Shown: positions 49,277 to 59,479 of the stretch, one piece after another
How the letters are laid out: each line of letters starts with the position of its first letter
Numbering within the stretch: position 1 is the first letter of the stretch
Source of the DNA: Pseudorasbora parva
Taxonomy: Eukaryota; Chordata; Actinopteri; Cypriniformes; Gobionidae
NCBI RefSeq assembly: GCF_024679245.1
Contig: NC_090182.1
Coordinates: forward strand, 37,427,547 to 37,491,546
Length of the DNA: 64,000 nt
Direction: 5' to 3'
Made by a program: the position numbers and the translations under genes
The notes under the pieces: model-generated
The model's input: the letters and a program-made list of their open reading frames with translations, nothing else
Databases searched by the model: none
Told to the model about the DNA's origin: nothing

Positions 49277-51126
49277 CCCATACGGAAATGTAATATATGT
49301 ACATATATGTCCCTATATCCGAGTAGTGATGTCATATATGTTTCATATAAGGCAATACATTATTAGCCCATATATACATTCTCATGATATATGAAGATAT
49401 AGGTTTATACCATGTATGAAATACCCATAGAATAATTATTATATATACATATATTAAAATTATTTATATGATGATTTTTTATATGGTACTGTATGTTAAT
49501 GCCATATATGTAAACAATATATGTTGAATTTATATATGTAAGTTTATTTAAACATAATATATGCAAACATTCAGTATGCTTGTATAGGATTTTATATGGA
49601 TTTATATAGTGGTGTTTGAATCCTGGCATTTCATAATTTGGTTTTGGTTCAGGCTTCGGACATTAAAAGCTCCATGTGTGTTTTTCTCCCCGTTGTAGGT
49701 GTACAGTTTGAGCATTCGCTTGGTCTCGTGTGAGCATCTAGTTTTGCTTGGACAGTATACACTCTTTTGTCCATGTGTTTAGGGTTATTTGATTAGCATG
49801 CGGCTTGTGCTCATTATTAGCCATGGTGTGTACTTTCATGTTTTGTTCTGTGTTCCATGTAACGGTTACTCTGGTACATGGGTGACATTTTTCATCCTGT
49901 CCTCTAGAGGGCAACAAATGGAGGAAGTGGTTTTAAGGTTACGAGTAGCATAGAGGAGAGGCATGGCAGTGGAGAATGGGTGAAAATGCCTGGAATCACA
50001 TTGTGTTTGAGAGTTAAGTGAATTGTACATTCTAATGCTTTACAATCTTATTCAAATGCACATTTGTATGTACCCATAAACATGTTAATTCATAGTGTTT
50101 GGAAGTTTGCAGAGAAGCTTGCAGAGGACTCTGTTATGGGGCTTGAGTGCACTGATACCTACTTCTTACCTGTGTTGGATTGTGCCAGTGCCTAATCTAG
50201 GATTTAGGATTGTATATCTTCATTGCCTGCTAGGACTGGGACTTCTACAACACTCAATAGACTTGCATTGTAGACTGTATATCCTTTTCCCTCTAGGGCA
50301 TTTTGAATTGTTTAGTACTGTTTTTTGTTTGTGTATCACTAGTATTTTGGGTTTTGAATTGATTTACTGTTTATTTGTTTACTTATAGTGTTGAGCTTTG
50401 ATATGCACAATGTTGTCTTGGATTTCCATCCATGTGCTAATTGTTACTATGTTATCTCATTCAGTGGTTAAATAGATACAATTTATTTTCACTTCCTTAA
50501 TTGAGAATCTTACAGTTAGTTTGAACACAAACTATTGGCAAAAGTTAATTCCCGTGTTTTTGAGGATTTCTTATTGTATAAAAAACTAAGGCGAGCCAGT
50601 TACAAGCATGAAAGGGTTTGTTTGTTTCGATTGTTTATTTTTGAAGTCTAATAAAAAGCCCATTAACCTCTGCACCCTTGAGTCCTTCATCTCTTGCCTA
50701 ACCTGACAATAAGTAACATTATAAATATTTTATATTTTAAATGTCATTTGTTTAATACATAGTATAGATTTTAAGACTCTACAGCATTTGACAGTGATAC
50801 TGATTTGTCACATATATAATTTAAACATATATAATATGTGGACTAAAGATATATGTCAATATATGGAATTTCTGATGCTGTGCATATATGTGCATTTATG
50901 ATTTTACTCTATATGAGCATATAAGGATATTTCATATATGAGACCTATATGTCAAAATATGTTTTATACATACATTAACATATATAATATATGGGATACA
51001 TATATATGTCAATATATGGAATTGTTCCAATTTCTAATATGTTCATATATGTTTTTACTTTATATATCACATATATCGCATATATTGATATTTCATATAT
51101 AGACATATATTACATTTCCGTATGGG
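49277..51126. mobile_element. Nested element with perfect 23-bp terminal inverted repeats and TATATGT-rich flanks
   Basis: 49277-49299 (CCCATACGGAAATG...) and 51104-51126 (...CATTTCCGTATGGG) are exact reverse complements. Several hundred bases next to each end repeat TATATG(T/C)-type motifs. The central part (about 49640-50710) is unlike the flanks and ends in an AATAAAAAGCCC-type poly-A signal and CCTGACA, so it may be a solo LTR. No coding frame. Confidence 0.65.
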
Positions 51127-51300
51127 AAGGAAGTCACGCCTTCAAATGATGCTTGATAAAGACTCCAATAACTTATTAGACTGTTCTATAATAATTGTTT
51201 GACCATTTTGATTGGTTGCAAACATTTAAAGAAACATGTACTGGAAATGGGGCTTAAGAAAACTTTATGTTGCCTGAGGGCAACGCTATGCAGTAGAGGG

Positions 51301-52850
51301 TTAAACTTACCCACACCAACACTCCTGTCCCTAACTTTACCCTTAAACTTACCCATACCACCACTCCTGTCCCTAACTTTACCCTTAAACTTACCCACAC
51401 CACCACTCCTGTTCCTAACTTTACCCTTAAACTTACCCACACCACCACACCTGACCCTAACTTTACCCTTAAACTTACCCACACCACCACACCTGTCCCT
51501 AACTCTACCCTTAAACTTACCCACACCACCACACCTGTCCCTAACTTTACCCTTAAACTTACCCACACCACCACTCCTGTTCCTAACTTTACCCTTAAAC
51601 TTACCCACACCACCACTCCTGTCCCTAACTTTACCCTTAAGCTTACCCACACCACCACTCCTGTCACTGGCTTTACCCTTAAACTTACCCACACCACCAC
51701 TCCTGTTCCTAACTTTACCCTTAAACTTACCCATACCAGCACACCTGTCCCTAACTTACCCTTAAACTTACCCACACCACCACACCTGTCCCTAACTCTA
51801 CCCTTAAACTTACCCACACCACCACACCTGTCCCTAACTTTACCCTTAAACTTACCCACACCACCACACCTGTCCCTAACTCTACCCTTAAACTTACCCA
51901 CACCAACACACCTGTCCCTAACTCTACCCTTAAACTTACCCACACCACCACACCTGTCCCTAACTTTACCCTTAAACTTACCCACACCACCACTCCTGTC
52001 CCTAACTTTACCCTTAAACTTACCCACACCACCACTCCTGTCACTGGCTTTACCCTTAAACTTACCCATACCACCACTCCTGTTCCTAACTTTACCCTTA
52101 AACTTACCCACACCACCACTCCTGTTCCTAACTTTACCCTTAAACTTACCCATACCAGCACACCTGTCCCTAACTTACCCTTAAACTTACCCACACCACC
52201 ACACCTGTCCCTAACTTTACCCTTAAACTTACCCACACCACCACACCTGTCCCTAACTTTACCCTTAAACTTACCCACACCACCACACCTGTCCCTAACT
52301 CTACCCTTAAACTTACCCACACCACCACACCTACTTACCCACACCACCACACCTGTCCCTAACTCTACCCTTAAACTTACCCATACCACCACACCTGTCC
52401 CTAACTTTACTCTTAAACTTACCCACACCACCACACCTGTCCCTAATTCTACCCTTAAACTTACCCATACCACCACACCTGTCCCTAACTTTACTCTTAA
52501 ACTTACCCATACCACCCCACCTGTCCCTAACTTTACTCTTAAACTTACCCATACCACCCCACCTGTCCCTAACTTTACTCTTAAACTTACCCACACCACC
52601 ACACCTGTCCCTAACTTTACTCTTAAACTTACCCATACCACCCCACCTGCCCCTAACTTTACTCTTAAACTTACCCATACCACCCCACCTGTCCCTAACT
52701 TTACTCTTAAACTTACCCACACCACCACACCTGTCCCTAAGTCTACCCTTAAACTTACCCATACCACCACACCTGTCCCTAAGTCTACCCTTAAACTTAC
52801 CCATACCACCACACCTGTCCCTAACTTTACTCTTAAACTTACCCATACTG
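51301..52850 (-). repeat. 42-bp minisatellite array, about 37 units
   Basis: The unit is CCTGTCCCTAACTTTACCC followed by TTAAACTTACCCACACCACCA-type sequence. Because 42 is a multiple of 3 and stops are rare, several frames up to 353 codons stay open on the minus strand (KFKGKVRDRSGG and VWVSLRVKLGTG patterns). None is a gene. The strand is strongly C-rich against G-rich. Confidence 0.96.
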
Positions 52851-52887
52851 CCTAATGATGTTGTGCACTTCCTCATTGGTCACACAA
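52847..52887 (+). repeat. 41-bp direct repeat, left copy
   Basis: ACTGCCTAATGATGTTG...CTCATTGGTCACACAA recurs at 53577-53617 with a few mismatches. Confidence 0.85.
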
Positions 52888-53033
52888 TATAAATATTCAC
52901 ATTCTTATACAAATCAAGTATACTTAAATGCAATAATTCTAAGTATATTTCTAATAAGTACATCAACCTTATTTCTGAGAAGTATATACAAAGTTGACAA
53001 AAAAAAAAAAATGTTTTTTGTTTTTTTGAGCTG

Positions 53034-53572
53034 AGCTGAGCTAAGCTTTTTTACCGGTGCATGACCCCCTTAAGAACTGTTCAGCCCGGCAGGAAAAAAA
53101 ATGGCTATAGTCTTTGAAGCAGATGCCCAGAATCTTTCAAACGTATTGCATTTCCAAGACCTGAATTTTCTTCTCAAGCTCAGCCGTCACTGTCCACGAT
53201 TTGCATGCATACAGGAAGCATGCAAATTCTGAGCTTTGTTTTTTCCTTTCCATATTGGCTTCAGTTGGCAAGTGATGTTGTAGTCTGGGCTATCATGGCC
53301 ATAAATTATGGTTTGGATTATCTCATTGGATATCATAGCACCAAGTTATTTGAACTGGGACACTGGTTACAGGCACTGGTTCTGGATGTTTATTTGTGTT
53401 GCAATAACTTGTGGACAATTTGTCATATTTTTTTTCTTATCAGTGCTGATTTTCATCCTACGTCTTAGATGACGATGTACATGAAGATGTCTCATCTAAG
53501 TGTTCCAGCAGTTCCTTCAGTTTTGTTCTTCTCCTACCGGCCCATCAATGTTGTCGGGAAAACAAAGGTTGG
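53034..53572 (-). pseudogene. Non-LTR reverse transcriptase C-terminal remnant, copy 1
   Basis: Minus-strand pieces read LGAMISNE, then MIAQTTTSLA, then KPIWKGKNK, then SWTVTAELEKKIQVLEMQY, then KILGICFKDY. These are the region after the RT fingers and palm in widespread fish LINEs (the segment usually reading ESWTLTA...RRIQ...LEM). Stops and frameshifts interrupt it throughout. It is nearly identical to 61190-61733, same orientation. Clade not determined. Confidence 0.8.
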
Positions 53573-53576
53573 ATGT

Positions 53577-53617
53577 ACTGCCTAATGATGTTGCACGCTT
53601 CCTCATTGGTCACACAA
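53577..53617 (+). repeat. 41-bp direct repeat, right copy
   Basis: Partner of 52847-52887; together they bracket about 690 bp including the RT remnant. Confidence 0.85.
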
Positions 53618-54136
53618 GCTGCTTTTGCACCGTCGGGCTGAACAGTGCTCATTTCGTCAGCCTCTACAGTCAGCAATACATTACATTAACCGTACCAGCT
53701 GGTCCGGCACAGCACGGAAAAGAATGGTTACTAACATATTGCTGACTAAAGAGGCTGAGAGAGAATCCACTTGCACGCATGATCTTTATTACAATACTAT
53801 ACAGGATACAAGAACATCTAACACAGACCACCAATACAATCCACCACGGATAACTTATATTATAACTTAGAATTAAAAAAATACATAATTTAAATATTTC
53901 TTTAACTGTACATTTAGGTGGGTAACATGTGGGTACGTTAAATAAAGAAAGACAACATTTTAAACAAAAAGTTTAAATTACACCTTTATCAGATTCAGAA
54001 CAATGATCAAAACAAAGATGGAGTAGATTGAGTCCAACTCAAAGCTTCACATTTGTTTCCTCTTCATGGGTTTGACATTTAATTCAGTAACATTAGGCAG
54101 TTTTGATTTACATGCTGTTTAATGTTTGATGATCAC
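53618..54136. other. Repeat-derived DNA, including the gypsy target repeat
   Basis: From about 53955 the sequence matches 4965-5175, a dispersed repeat into which the gypsy element inserted. Confidence 0.6.
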
Positions 54137-54490
54137 TGTGGCAGAGGGGGCGTGGTTTAGCGAGGTCTGGACGGAGAGAAAGAGCCGGGAGTGTGACGGT
54201 GAGTAGGTAGGTCAAGTACATAATGATGAACACCTGTGTCTGATTGCAGTGATTGGAATGGAGAGACGGTCTATAAGCCAGCAGAGAACAGGCAACAGGG
54301 AGAGAGACGCATTCTGGACACTCGTGGCTGGCTGGGACTACAGAGAGAAGATTGTTGGTAAGTTATCTGAGACTGAGTTTAGTGAGCGTGGTGTGCGCAT
54401 GTTTATGTTGTGTTGCAAGAGTGATCAAATAAAAGCCACGGGTGCCAGACACTGCCTTCTTCTTCCTTACTTACAAGAACATTTACTACA
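54137..54490 (+). repeat. 5' LTR
   Basis: 354 bp. It holds a TATA-like CTATAAGCC near 54270 and a poly-A signal AATAAA near 54427. It differs from the 3' LTR by roughly two dozen substitutions (counted by eye) and a few indels. Confidence 0.9.
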
Positions 54491-54491
54491 G

Positions 54492-54509
54492 TGGTGCCGA
54501 AACCCGGGA
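54492..54509 (+). promoter_or_regulatory. Primer binding site
   Basis: TGGTGCCGAAACCCGGGA starts one base after the LTR. Its TGG start fits pairing with the CCA end of a tRNA; I do not assign the tRNA. Confidence 0.8.
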
Positions 54510-54532
54510 GGAAGAAGAGTGCCACCGCCATT

Positions 54533-55277
54533 ATGCAGAGCCTGTCAGGATTGCTGTTTGCGGATGTCATCGCATCACTTGCGGGCCTCCACCAAGAAGA
54601 TCATCAGGCGCTCATGGACATGAGAGAGGATCAGGAACGGCGGTTCCAGATCCTCGTCCACGCCCAGCAGGAGGACCGTGAGGGGTTCCGGAGCTTGATG
54701 GACCAGGAGGTTCAGGCCCATTCAAAGACATCAGCGGGCCCACCCACACAGCTTCCTCTCATCAAAATAGGCACCCAGGACGATCTGGAGGCGTTCCTGG
54801 ACTTGTTTGAGAGGACGGCGGAGGCCAGTGGGTGGGATGAAGAGCATTGGCCACTGTGCCTAATCCCTCTCCTAACGGAGGAGGCGCAGATAGCTGCCCA
54901 GCAACTGCCGGTCCCGAATCTCCTGGTATACCGGGACTTGAAGAAGGTCATCCTCCAGAGGGTCGGCCTCTCCCCGGAGCAACATCGCCAGCAATTTTGT
55001 TAGCTGGAACTGGGGGAGAATGGCCGGCTCTTTGTACTCGCACAGCAGCTCCGGGACGCATGCCGCAAATGGCTGATGGCTGAGGGAAACGGCACGGACA
55101 AAATCATCGACACAGTGGTGCTGGAACTATTCATAGCCCGTCTGCCCACGAACAGCACAGTGGGTCCAGTGCCACCGTCCGGAGTCGCTGGACTTGGCCA
55201 TCCAACTGGCGGAGGATCAGCTGGTGGCGTGCCGTCCGCCGACCCTTCCTTCAGTTTCTCTCCCCCCCCTTTCCCCT

Positions 55278-55342
<65 letters not shown>

Positions 55343-55606
55343 CCTGTCCCAATGCCGCGGACTCGCCGGAGCCTGCCACCGGGAGGCCCACCCCGATGGA
55401 GGTCTTGGGGAATGAGGGAGGCCTCGCACACCGTTCCGGCACCGCCCAGGGAGGCGGAGCTGACCCAGCCGGGTCCTGGTTTTAACCCTGTTCCTTCCCT
55501 CTCTCCACGCCAATCCCTTGACCCGCTTCCTACCAATTGAGCAGCGAGAAGGTCCAGGCCGGCCTGTTGGCGTTGCGGGGATCCGGGCCACTTCATTAAT
55601 AGGTGT
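54533..55606 (+). pseudogene. gypsy gag remnant with CCHC knuckle
   Basis: Gag forms the particle and binds RNA. The likely start is the ATG at 54533 (MQSLSGLL). Residues to 55000 include DDLEAFLDLFERTAEA and a SPEQHR stretch typical of fish gypsy Gag. An in-frame TAG at 55001-55003 breaks it; after it the same frame continues (LELGENGRL...). A frameshift follows near 55140, after which IQLAEDQLVA is in another phase. A (CT)n expansion then interrupts it. A knuckle CWRCGDPGHFINRC at 55565-55606 closes the region. Confidence 0.85.
55285..55337. repeat. (CT)n microsatellite within gag
   Basis: About 26 CT units inside the gag linker; makes Ser-Leu or Arg-Glu frames. Confidence 0.97.
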
Positions 55607-55649
55607 CCAGTCATGGATGTTGGAACACTGGTCCGGGTCCCGGACGTTC

Positions 55650-55958
55650 CGCGGGCTGCCCTCGATCAAGCTGGGTTGTACCAAATACCTGTGAGTATTG
55701 AGGGGGGTACTTATCAAGCTTTGGTGGATTCAGATTGTAACCAGACCTCGATTCACCAAAGCTTGATTTAACCGGGGGCATTGGATAGTGGCCACATGGT
55801 TGTGGTACGGTGTGTGCAGGGGGATGCATTTAAATATCCACTAATGCCAGTCACTATTCAGTTTCGGGGTCAAAAGCATAAAGTGGAGGTGGCAGTTAGT
55901 TCCCACCTCCGACATCCGCTTATTTTAGGGACAAATTGGCCGGGGGTTTAGGCTATTA
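55650..55958 (+). pseudogene. gypsy aspartic protease remnant
   Basis: The catalytic segment reads ALVDSDCNQTSIHQ (the D-S-D at 55727-55735). Retroviral-type proteases have D-S/T-G there, so the Gly appears to be replaced by Asp. A stop follows after SLI, then the frame resumes (HMVVVRCVQGDAF), and the C-terminal ILGTNWPG is present before another in-frame TAG. The domain is inactive as written. Confidence 0.75.
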
Positions 55959-57320
55959 TTGCAAATGTTATGTCCTGATGTGTCTTGGGAGAACAGAGAG
56001 CAAGGAAGGGGCGCGGTTGTGCAGGTGGGTGAGGTTGAGCCTGGACCTCTGGGAGTGGCTGCAGGGGAAAAGAGAGCTGTTGAAAGGCTAAACCTTACAG
56101 AGCATGATGATTTTCCCCTGGAGCAATTGCAGGATGAATCATTGAAAAATGCATTTGATCAGGTCCAGTCCATTGATGGTCAGCCTGTCCACCCTGCACG
56201 GCCGCTCACCTATCCGTATTTTGCTATCTTAAAAGATAAGTTGTATCGAGTGACCTAAGACGCTCAGCCAAAACAGGATAAAAAGTAATTAGTACCCAAA
56301 AGCCTCCAGGAAATGCTTTTCCAGGCGGCTCATTGTAATCCAATGGCTGGGACTTTGGGGATGACCACCACATTAAATCGTTTAATGACCCGATTTTTCT
56401 GGCTAGGCATTCATGAGAATGTGTGCAAATGGTGTGCCACATGTCGTGAATGTCAGTTGGTAAATCCACCGGCTGCCCCAAAAGTGCCATTGCGCCCTCT
56501 TCCTCTCATGCAGGTTCCCTTCGAGAGAATTGGTATGGACCTCATCGGGCCATTAGAACGATCTGCACAAGGACATCGATTTGCATTAGTCCTGGTGGAT
56601 TATGCAACCTGATATCCAGAGGCAGTAGCACCATCTTAGTTTAGTCTAATCTCCTGAGTGGGAATCCCGAAAGAGATTCTCACTGATCAGGGCACAGCGT
56701 TTATGTCACGTACGTTACGCGAGCTCTATGAACAGTTGGGCATTAAAACGATTCGCAGCAGCGTCTATCACCCACAAACAGACGGCTTGGTGGAACGATT
56801 TAATCGCACTTTAAAGACAATGATTCGTAAGTTCGTTCAGGATGAAGCCAAAAATTGGGACAGATGGCTAGAACCCCTGTTATTCGCTGTGTGTGAGGTC
56901 CCGCAAGCCTCCACGGGGTTTTCCCCCTTCAAGCTTCTGTATGGGCGTCAACCACGGGGGGGGTGCTTGATGTCATGCGAGAGGCTTGGAAGGAAGGACA
57001 CTCCGAGAGTAAAAATGAAATTCAGTATATGTTGGACCTGAGCGCAAAACTCCACACTTTGGGGCTGCTCTCGAGGGAGAATTTGCTACAAGCCCAGGAC
57101 AGACAGTGCCGGTTGTATGACAAGGGAAGTAGAATGCGACACAACTTGCACCGGGAGAAAACGTACTCGTATTACTGCCCACGTCTAGCTCCAAATTACT
57201 CACCAAGTGGCAAGGACCATTTGAGGTCACACGACGAGTTGGAGATCTCGAATATGAGGTGGTTCTAACGGACAGGAACGGGGCCCATCAAATTTACCAC
57301 TTTTAATCTCCTGAAAAAAG
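55959..57320 (+). pseudogene. gypsy integrase remnant (precedes RT)
   Basis: Integrase joins the cDNA to host DNA. A linker (55959-56258) ends in TAA, but the frame continues. The zinc-binding region shows AAHCNPMAGTLG and CATCREC; the second His expected in AGHLG is Thr here. The catalytic core has MDLIGPL, LTDQGTAF and GLVERFNRTL, so the D, D, E residues remain, but stops at 56610-56612 and soon after, with missing codons, lie between the first and second Asp. A run of G near 56955-56965 shifts the frame. The C-terminal KWQGPFEVTRRVGDLEYEV (57210-57270) is the GPY/F-like module. Confidence 0.88.
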
Positions 57321-57456
57321 GGAGGGAGGCAGAGTCAGTGATGTTGGCGACGGTGGTGAGTGGAGAGGAGGATCTCGGGCCAGAGGTGAATACCACAATG
57401 CAATCCGTCGCTCTGGCTCCAGGGGGAGATCACCTCTCGCAACTCACTGACAAGCA

Positions 57457-58650
57457 GAATTTGCGGACGTGTTCTCGCCCCTGCCTGGTCGAACAAACCT
57501 CATTCATCACCATATTGAGACAGAGCCGAGTGTTGTGGAGCGCAGCCGGCCGTATCATTTACCTGAGCATAAAAAGAAAATAGTTCAGGAAGAATAAGAT
57601 GCGATGCTAGACATGGGCGTAATAGAAGAGTCCCACAGCGATTGGCCGAGCCCGATATTTTTAGTTCCTAAAACGGACGGCTCAATCCGTTTCTGCGTGG
57701 ACTACCGCAAGGTGAATGCAGGGTCAAAATTTGATGCATATCAAATGCCTCGAGTTGACGAGCTGCTTAATCGACTAGATACGGCTCGCTTTTATTCGAC
57801 ATTGGATTTAACTAAAGGGTATTGGCAGATCCCTCTGACGCCATTATCCAAGGAAAAAAAATGCTTTCACAATGTCGTTTGGATTACACCAATTTGTTAT
57901 GCTTCCTTTTGGGTTGTTCGGGGCACCAGCCACCTTTCAGTGCCTTATGGACCGGATTCTGAGGCCGCATGCTGCGCATGCCGTGGCTAACTTGGATGAC
58001 ATCGTCATCTATAGCAATGACTGGCAGCAGCATATGCAGCATTTGCGAGCAGTTCTGGGGGCGCTGAGGGGGGCGGGGCTGACGGCCAACCCAAAAAAGT
58101 GTGGGGTTGGGCGAGTTGAAGTCAGGTATCTGGGTTTCCACTTGGGCCATGGACAGGTGCGTCCCCAAATTTGCAAGATGGCAGCAGTTGCAACCTGTCC
58201 AAGAACCAAGACCAAAAAGGAGGTGAGGCAATTCTTGGGGCTAGCAGGATATTATAGAAGGTTTGTACCTAAATATTCGGACCTCACTAGCCCGCTGACT
58301 GATCTCACTAAAAAGGAAGCCCCAGATGCCGTCCAGTGGACGGAGCCGTACCAGCGGGCTTTTACCCAGGTGAAGGCTGGTGGACCGTTGTTGCACTCTC
58401 CTGATTTTTCTCTTCCATTTTTGTTGCAGACTGACACGTCGGACAGGGGGCTGGGCCCGGTCTTGGCCCAGGAGGTAGGGGGGGAGGAGCGGCCAGTGCT
58501 GTACGTTAGTCGTAAGCTCTCTAAGAGAGAGACTAGCGGCAACCTCCCACGATCTCTCTTGAAGCCAATATGGAAGTAATGTGAACTGCAATTTCTTAAC
58601 TGGCCTTTAGGGACAGGCTCCAGAAGAGAGCAGAATCTCATTGAGCCCCA
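57457..58650 (+). pseudogene. gypsy reverse transcriptase and start of RNase H, remnant
   Basis: The frame opens EFADVFSPLPGRTN, with a TAA at 57595-57597. It then reads GVIEESHSDWPSPIFLV, DGSIRFCVDYRKVN and STLDLTKGYWQIPL, which is classic Ty3/gypsy RT. A frameshift in an A-run (about 57853-57860) is followed by LPFGLFGAPATFQ and the catalytic NLDDIVIYS (57989-58015); Tyr is replaced by Asn in the Y-L-D-D position. After FLGLAGYYRRFVP, RNase H begins with LLQTDTSDRGLG and stops at 58577-58579. The rest is lost in an insertion. Confidence 0.92.
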
Positions 58651-59104
58651 AGTTAAAATTCTCAACTTTAAAGGAGAAAAAAAACATGTTTACAGCCTGG
58701 TACAAATTGTGGTTTTGGCTTATAAGGCTAATTTTGATCTTCAAGACAACCGTGAGGGGGGTGAATTTTTTTATAGGCAAGGCAAGGCAAGTTTATTTGT
58801 ATAGCACATTTCATACCCAATGGCAATTCAAAGTGCTTTACATAGAAATGAATTAAAACAGTGGTAACAAATGCATGAGAAAAAAGAATACCATATGGAC
58901 GAATAAAAAATTTAAAACAAGCATAGTTAAAACAGTTATAAAGATAATAATAATAAAATAAATAATAAACAATAATAAAATAAAATAAGATAAGATAAAA
59001 TAAAAGAAAATGGTCAGATCCACAATAATAGTCTGATATAAAAATAAAACATTCTTCAGTTTACAGCCTACATATAACTCATTCGTTTACGGTATATAAA
59101 GACT
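58651..59104. mobile_element. Insertion(s) in the 3' end of the gypsy element
   Basis: About 58660-58773 resumes near 59075 (ATTTTTTTATA / ATAACTCATTCG), as if one element was split by another. The inner piece, about 58774-59070, starts GGCAAGGCAAGGCAAGTTTA, includes TTCAAAGTGCTTTACAT and ends in an (AATAA)-rich tail, like a common fish dispersed repeat. Confidence 0.55.
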
Positions 59105-59474
59105 TAAAGGGCAGAGGGCATGGTTTAGCAAGGTCTGCATGGAGAGAAAGAGCCCGGAGAGTGAAGGTGAGTAAGTAGGTCAAGTGCATAATGATGAACA
59201 CCTGTGTCTGATTGCAGTGATTGATTCTCATGGAGAGACGGTATATAAGCCAGCAGAGAACAGGTAACAGGGAGAGAGATGCATTCAGGACACTTGTGGC
59301 TGGCTGGGACTACAGAGAGGAGATTGTTGGTGTACAAGTTATCTGAGACTGAGTTTAGTGAGTGTGGTGTGCACATGTTTATGTTGTGTTGCAAGAGTGA
59401 TCAAATAAAAGCCACGAATGCCAGACACGCCGACCCTGCCTTCTTCCTCCTTACTTGCAAGAACATTTACTACA
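59105..59474 (+). repeat. 3' LTR
   Basis: Aligns end to end with 54137-54490. The first few bases are changed (TAAAGGGCAGAGG against TGTGGCAGAGG), and it has small insertions (GTGTACA near 59330; GCCGACC near 59438). Confidence 0.9.
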
Positions 59475-59479
59475 ATCAC

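Larger units (their letters stand above)
47624..51300 (+). mobile_element. TTAA-flanked composite element (CCCTCTAATGCAT...ATGCAGTAGAGGG)
   Basis: The ends CCCTCTAATGC and GCAGTAGAGGG lie between TTAA 47620-47623 and 51301-51304. Internal GGCAACG blocks occur near both ends (47766, 51279) and near 49060. The 3.7-kb body is mostly other repeats, so the original element was probably short. CCCT...AGGG ends with TTAA suggest piggyBac. No transposase frame. Confidence 0.75.
54137..59474 (+). mobile_element. Ty3/gypsy LTR retrotransposon of Gmr1 type, degenerate
   Basis: LTR ends (TGTGGCAG...TACTACA), a PBS, pol domains on one strand and the 5-bp duplication ATCAC (54132-54136, 59475-59479) define a full insertion. 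The order is gag, protease, integrase, RT, RNase H. In normal Ty3/gypsy elements integrase comes last; the integrase-first order is known in Gmr1-like elements of fish and other deuterostomes. All coding regions carry stops or frameshifts. Confidence 0.92.

Noticed and set aside
51301..52850. Interstitial telomere array
   Set aside because: CCCTAAC occurs once per 42-bp unit; there is no tandem TTAGGG run.
51186..52876. Long minus-strand open frames (182-353 codons) suggesting a repetitive protein
   Set aside because: They are produced by a 42-bp tandem unit, change reading phase with single-base unit changes, and lack any non-repeat domain.
54712..54951. Minus-strand frames across gag and RT regions
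   Set aside because: Opposite-strand shadows of the gypsy coding region.
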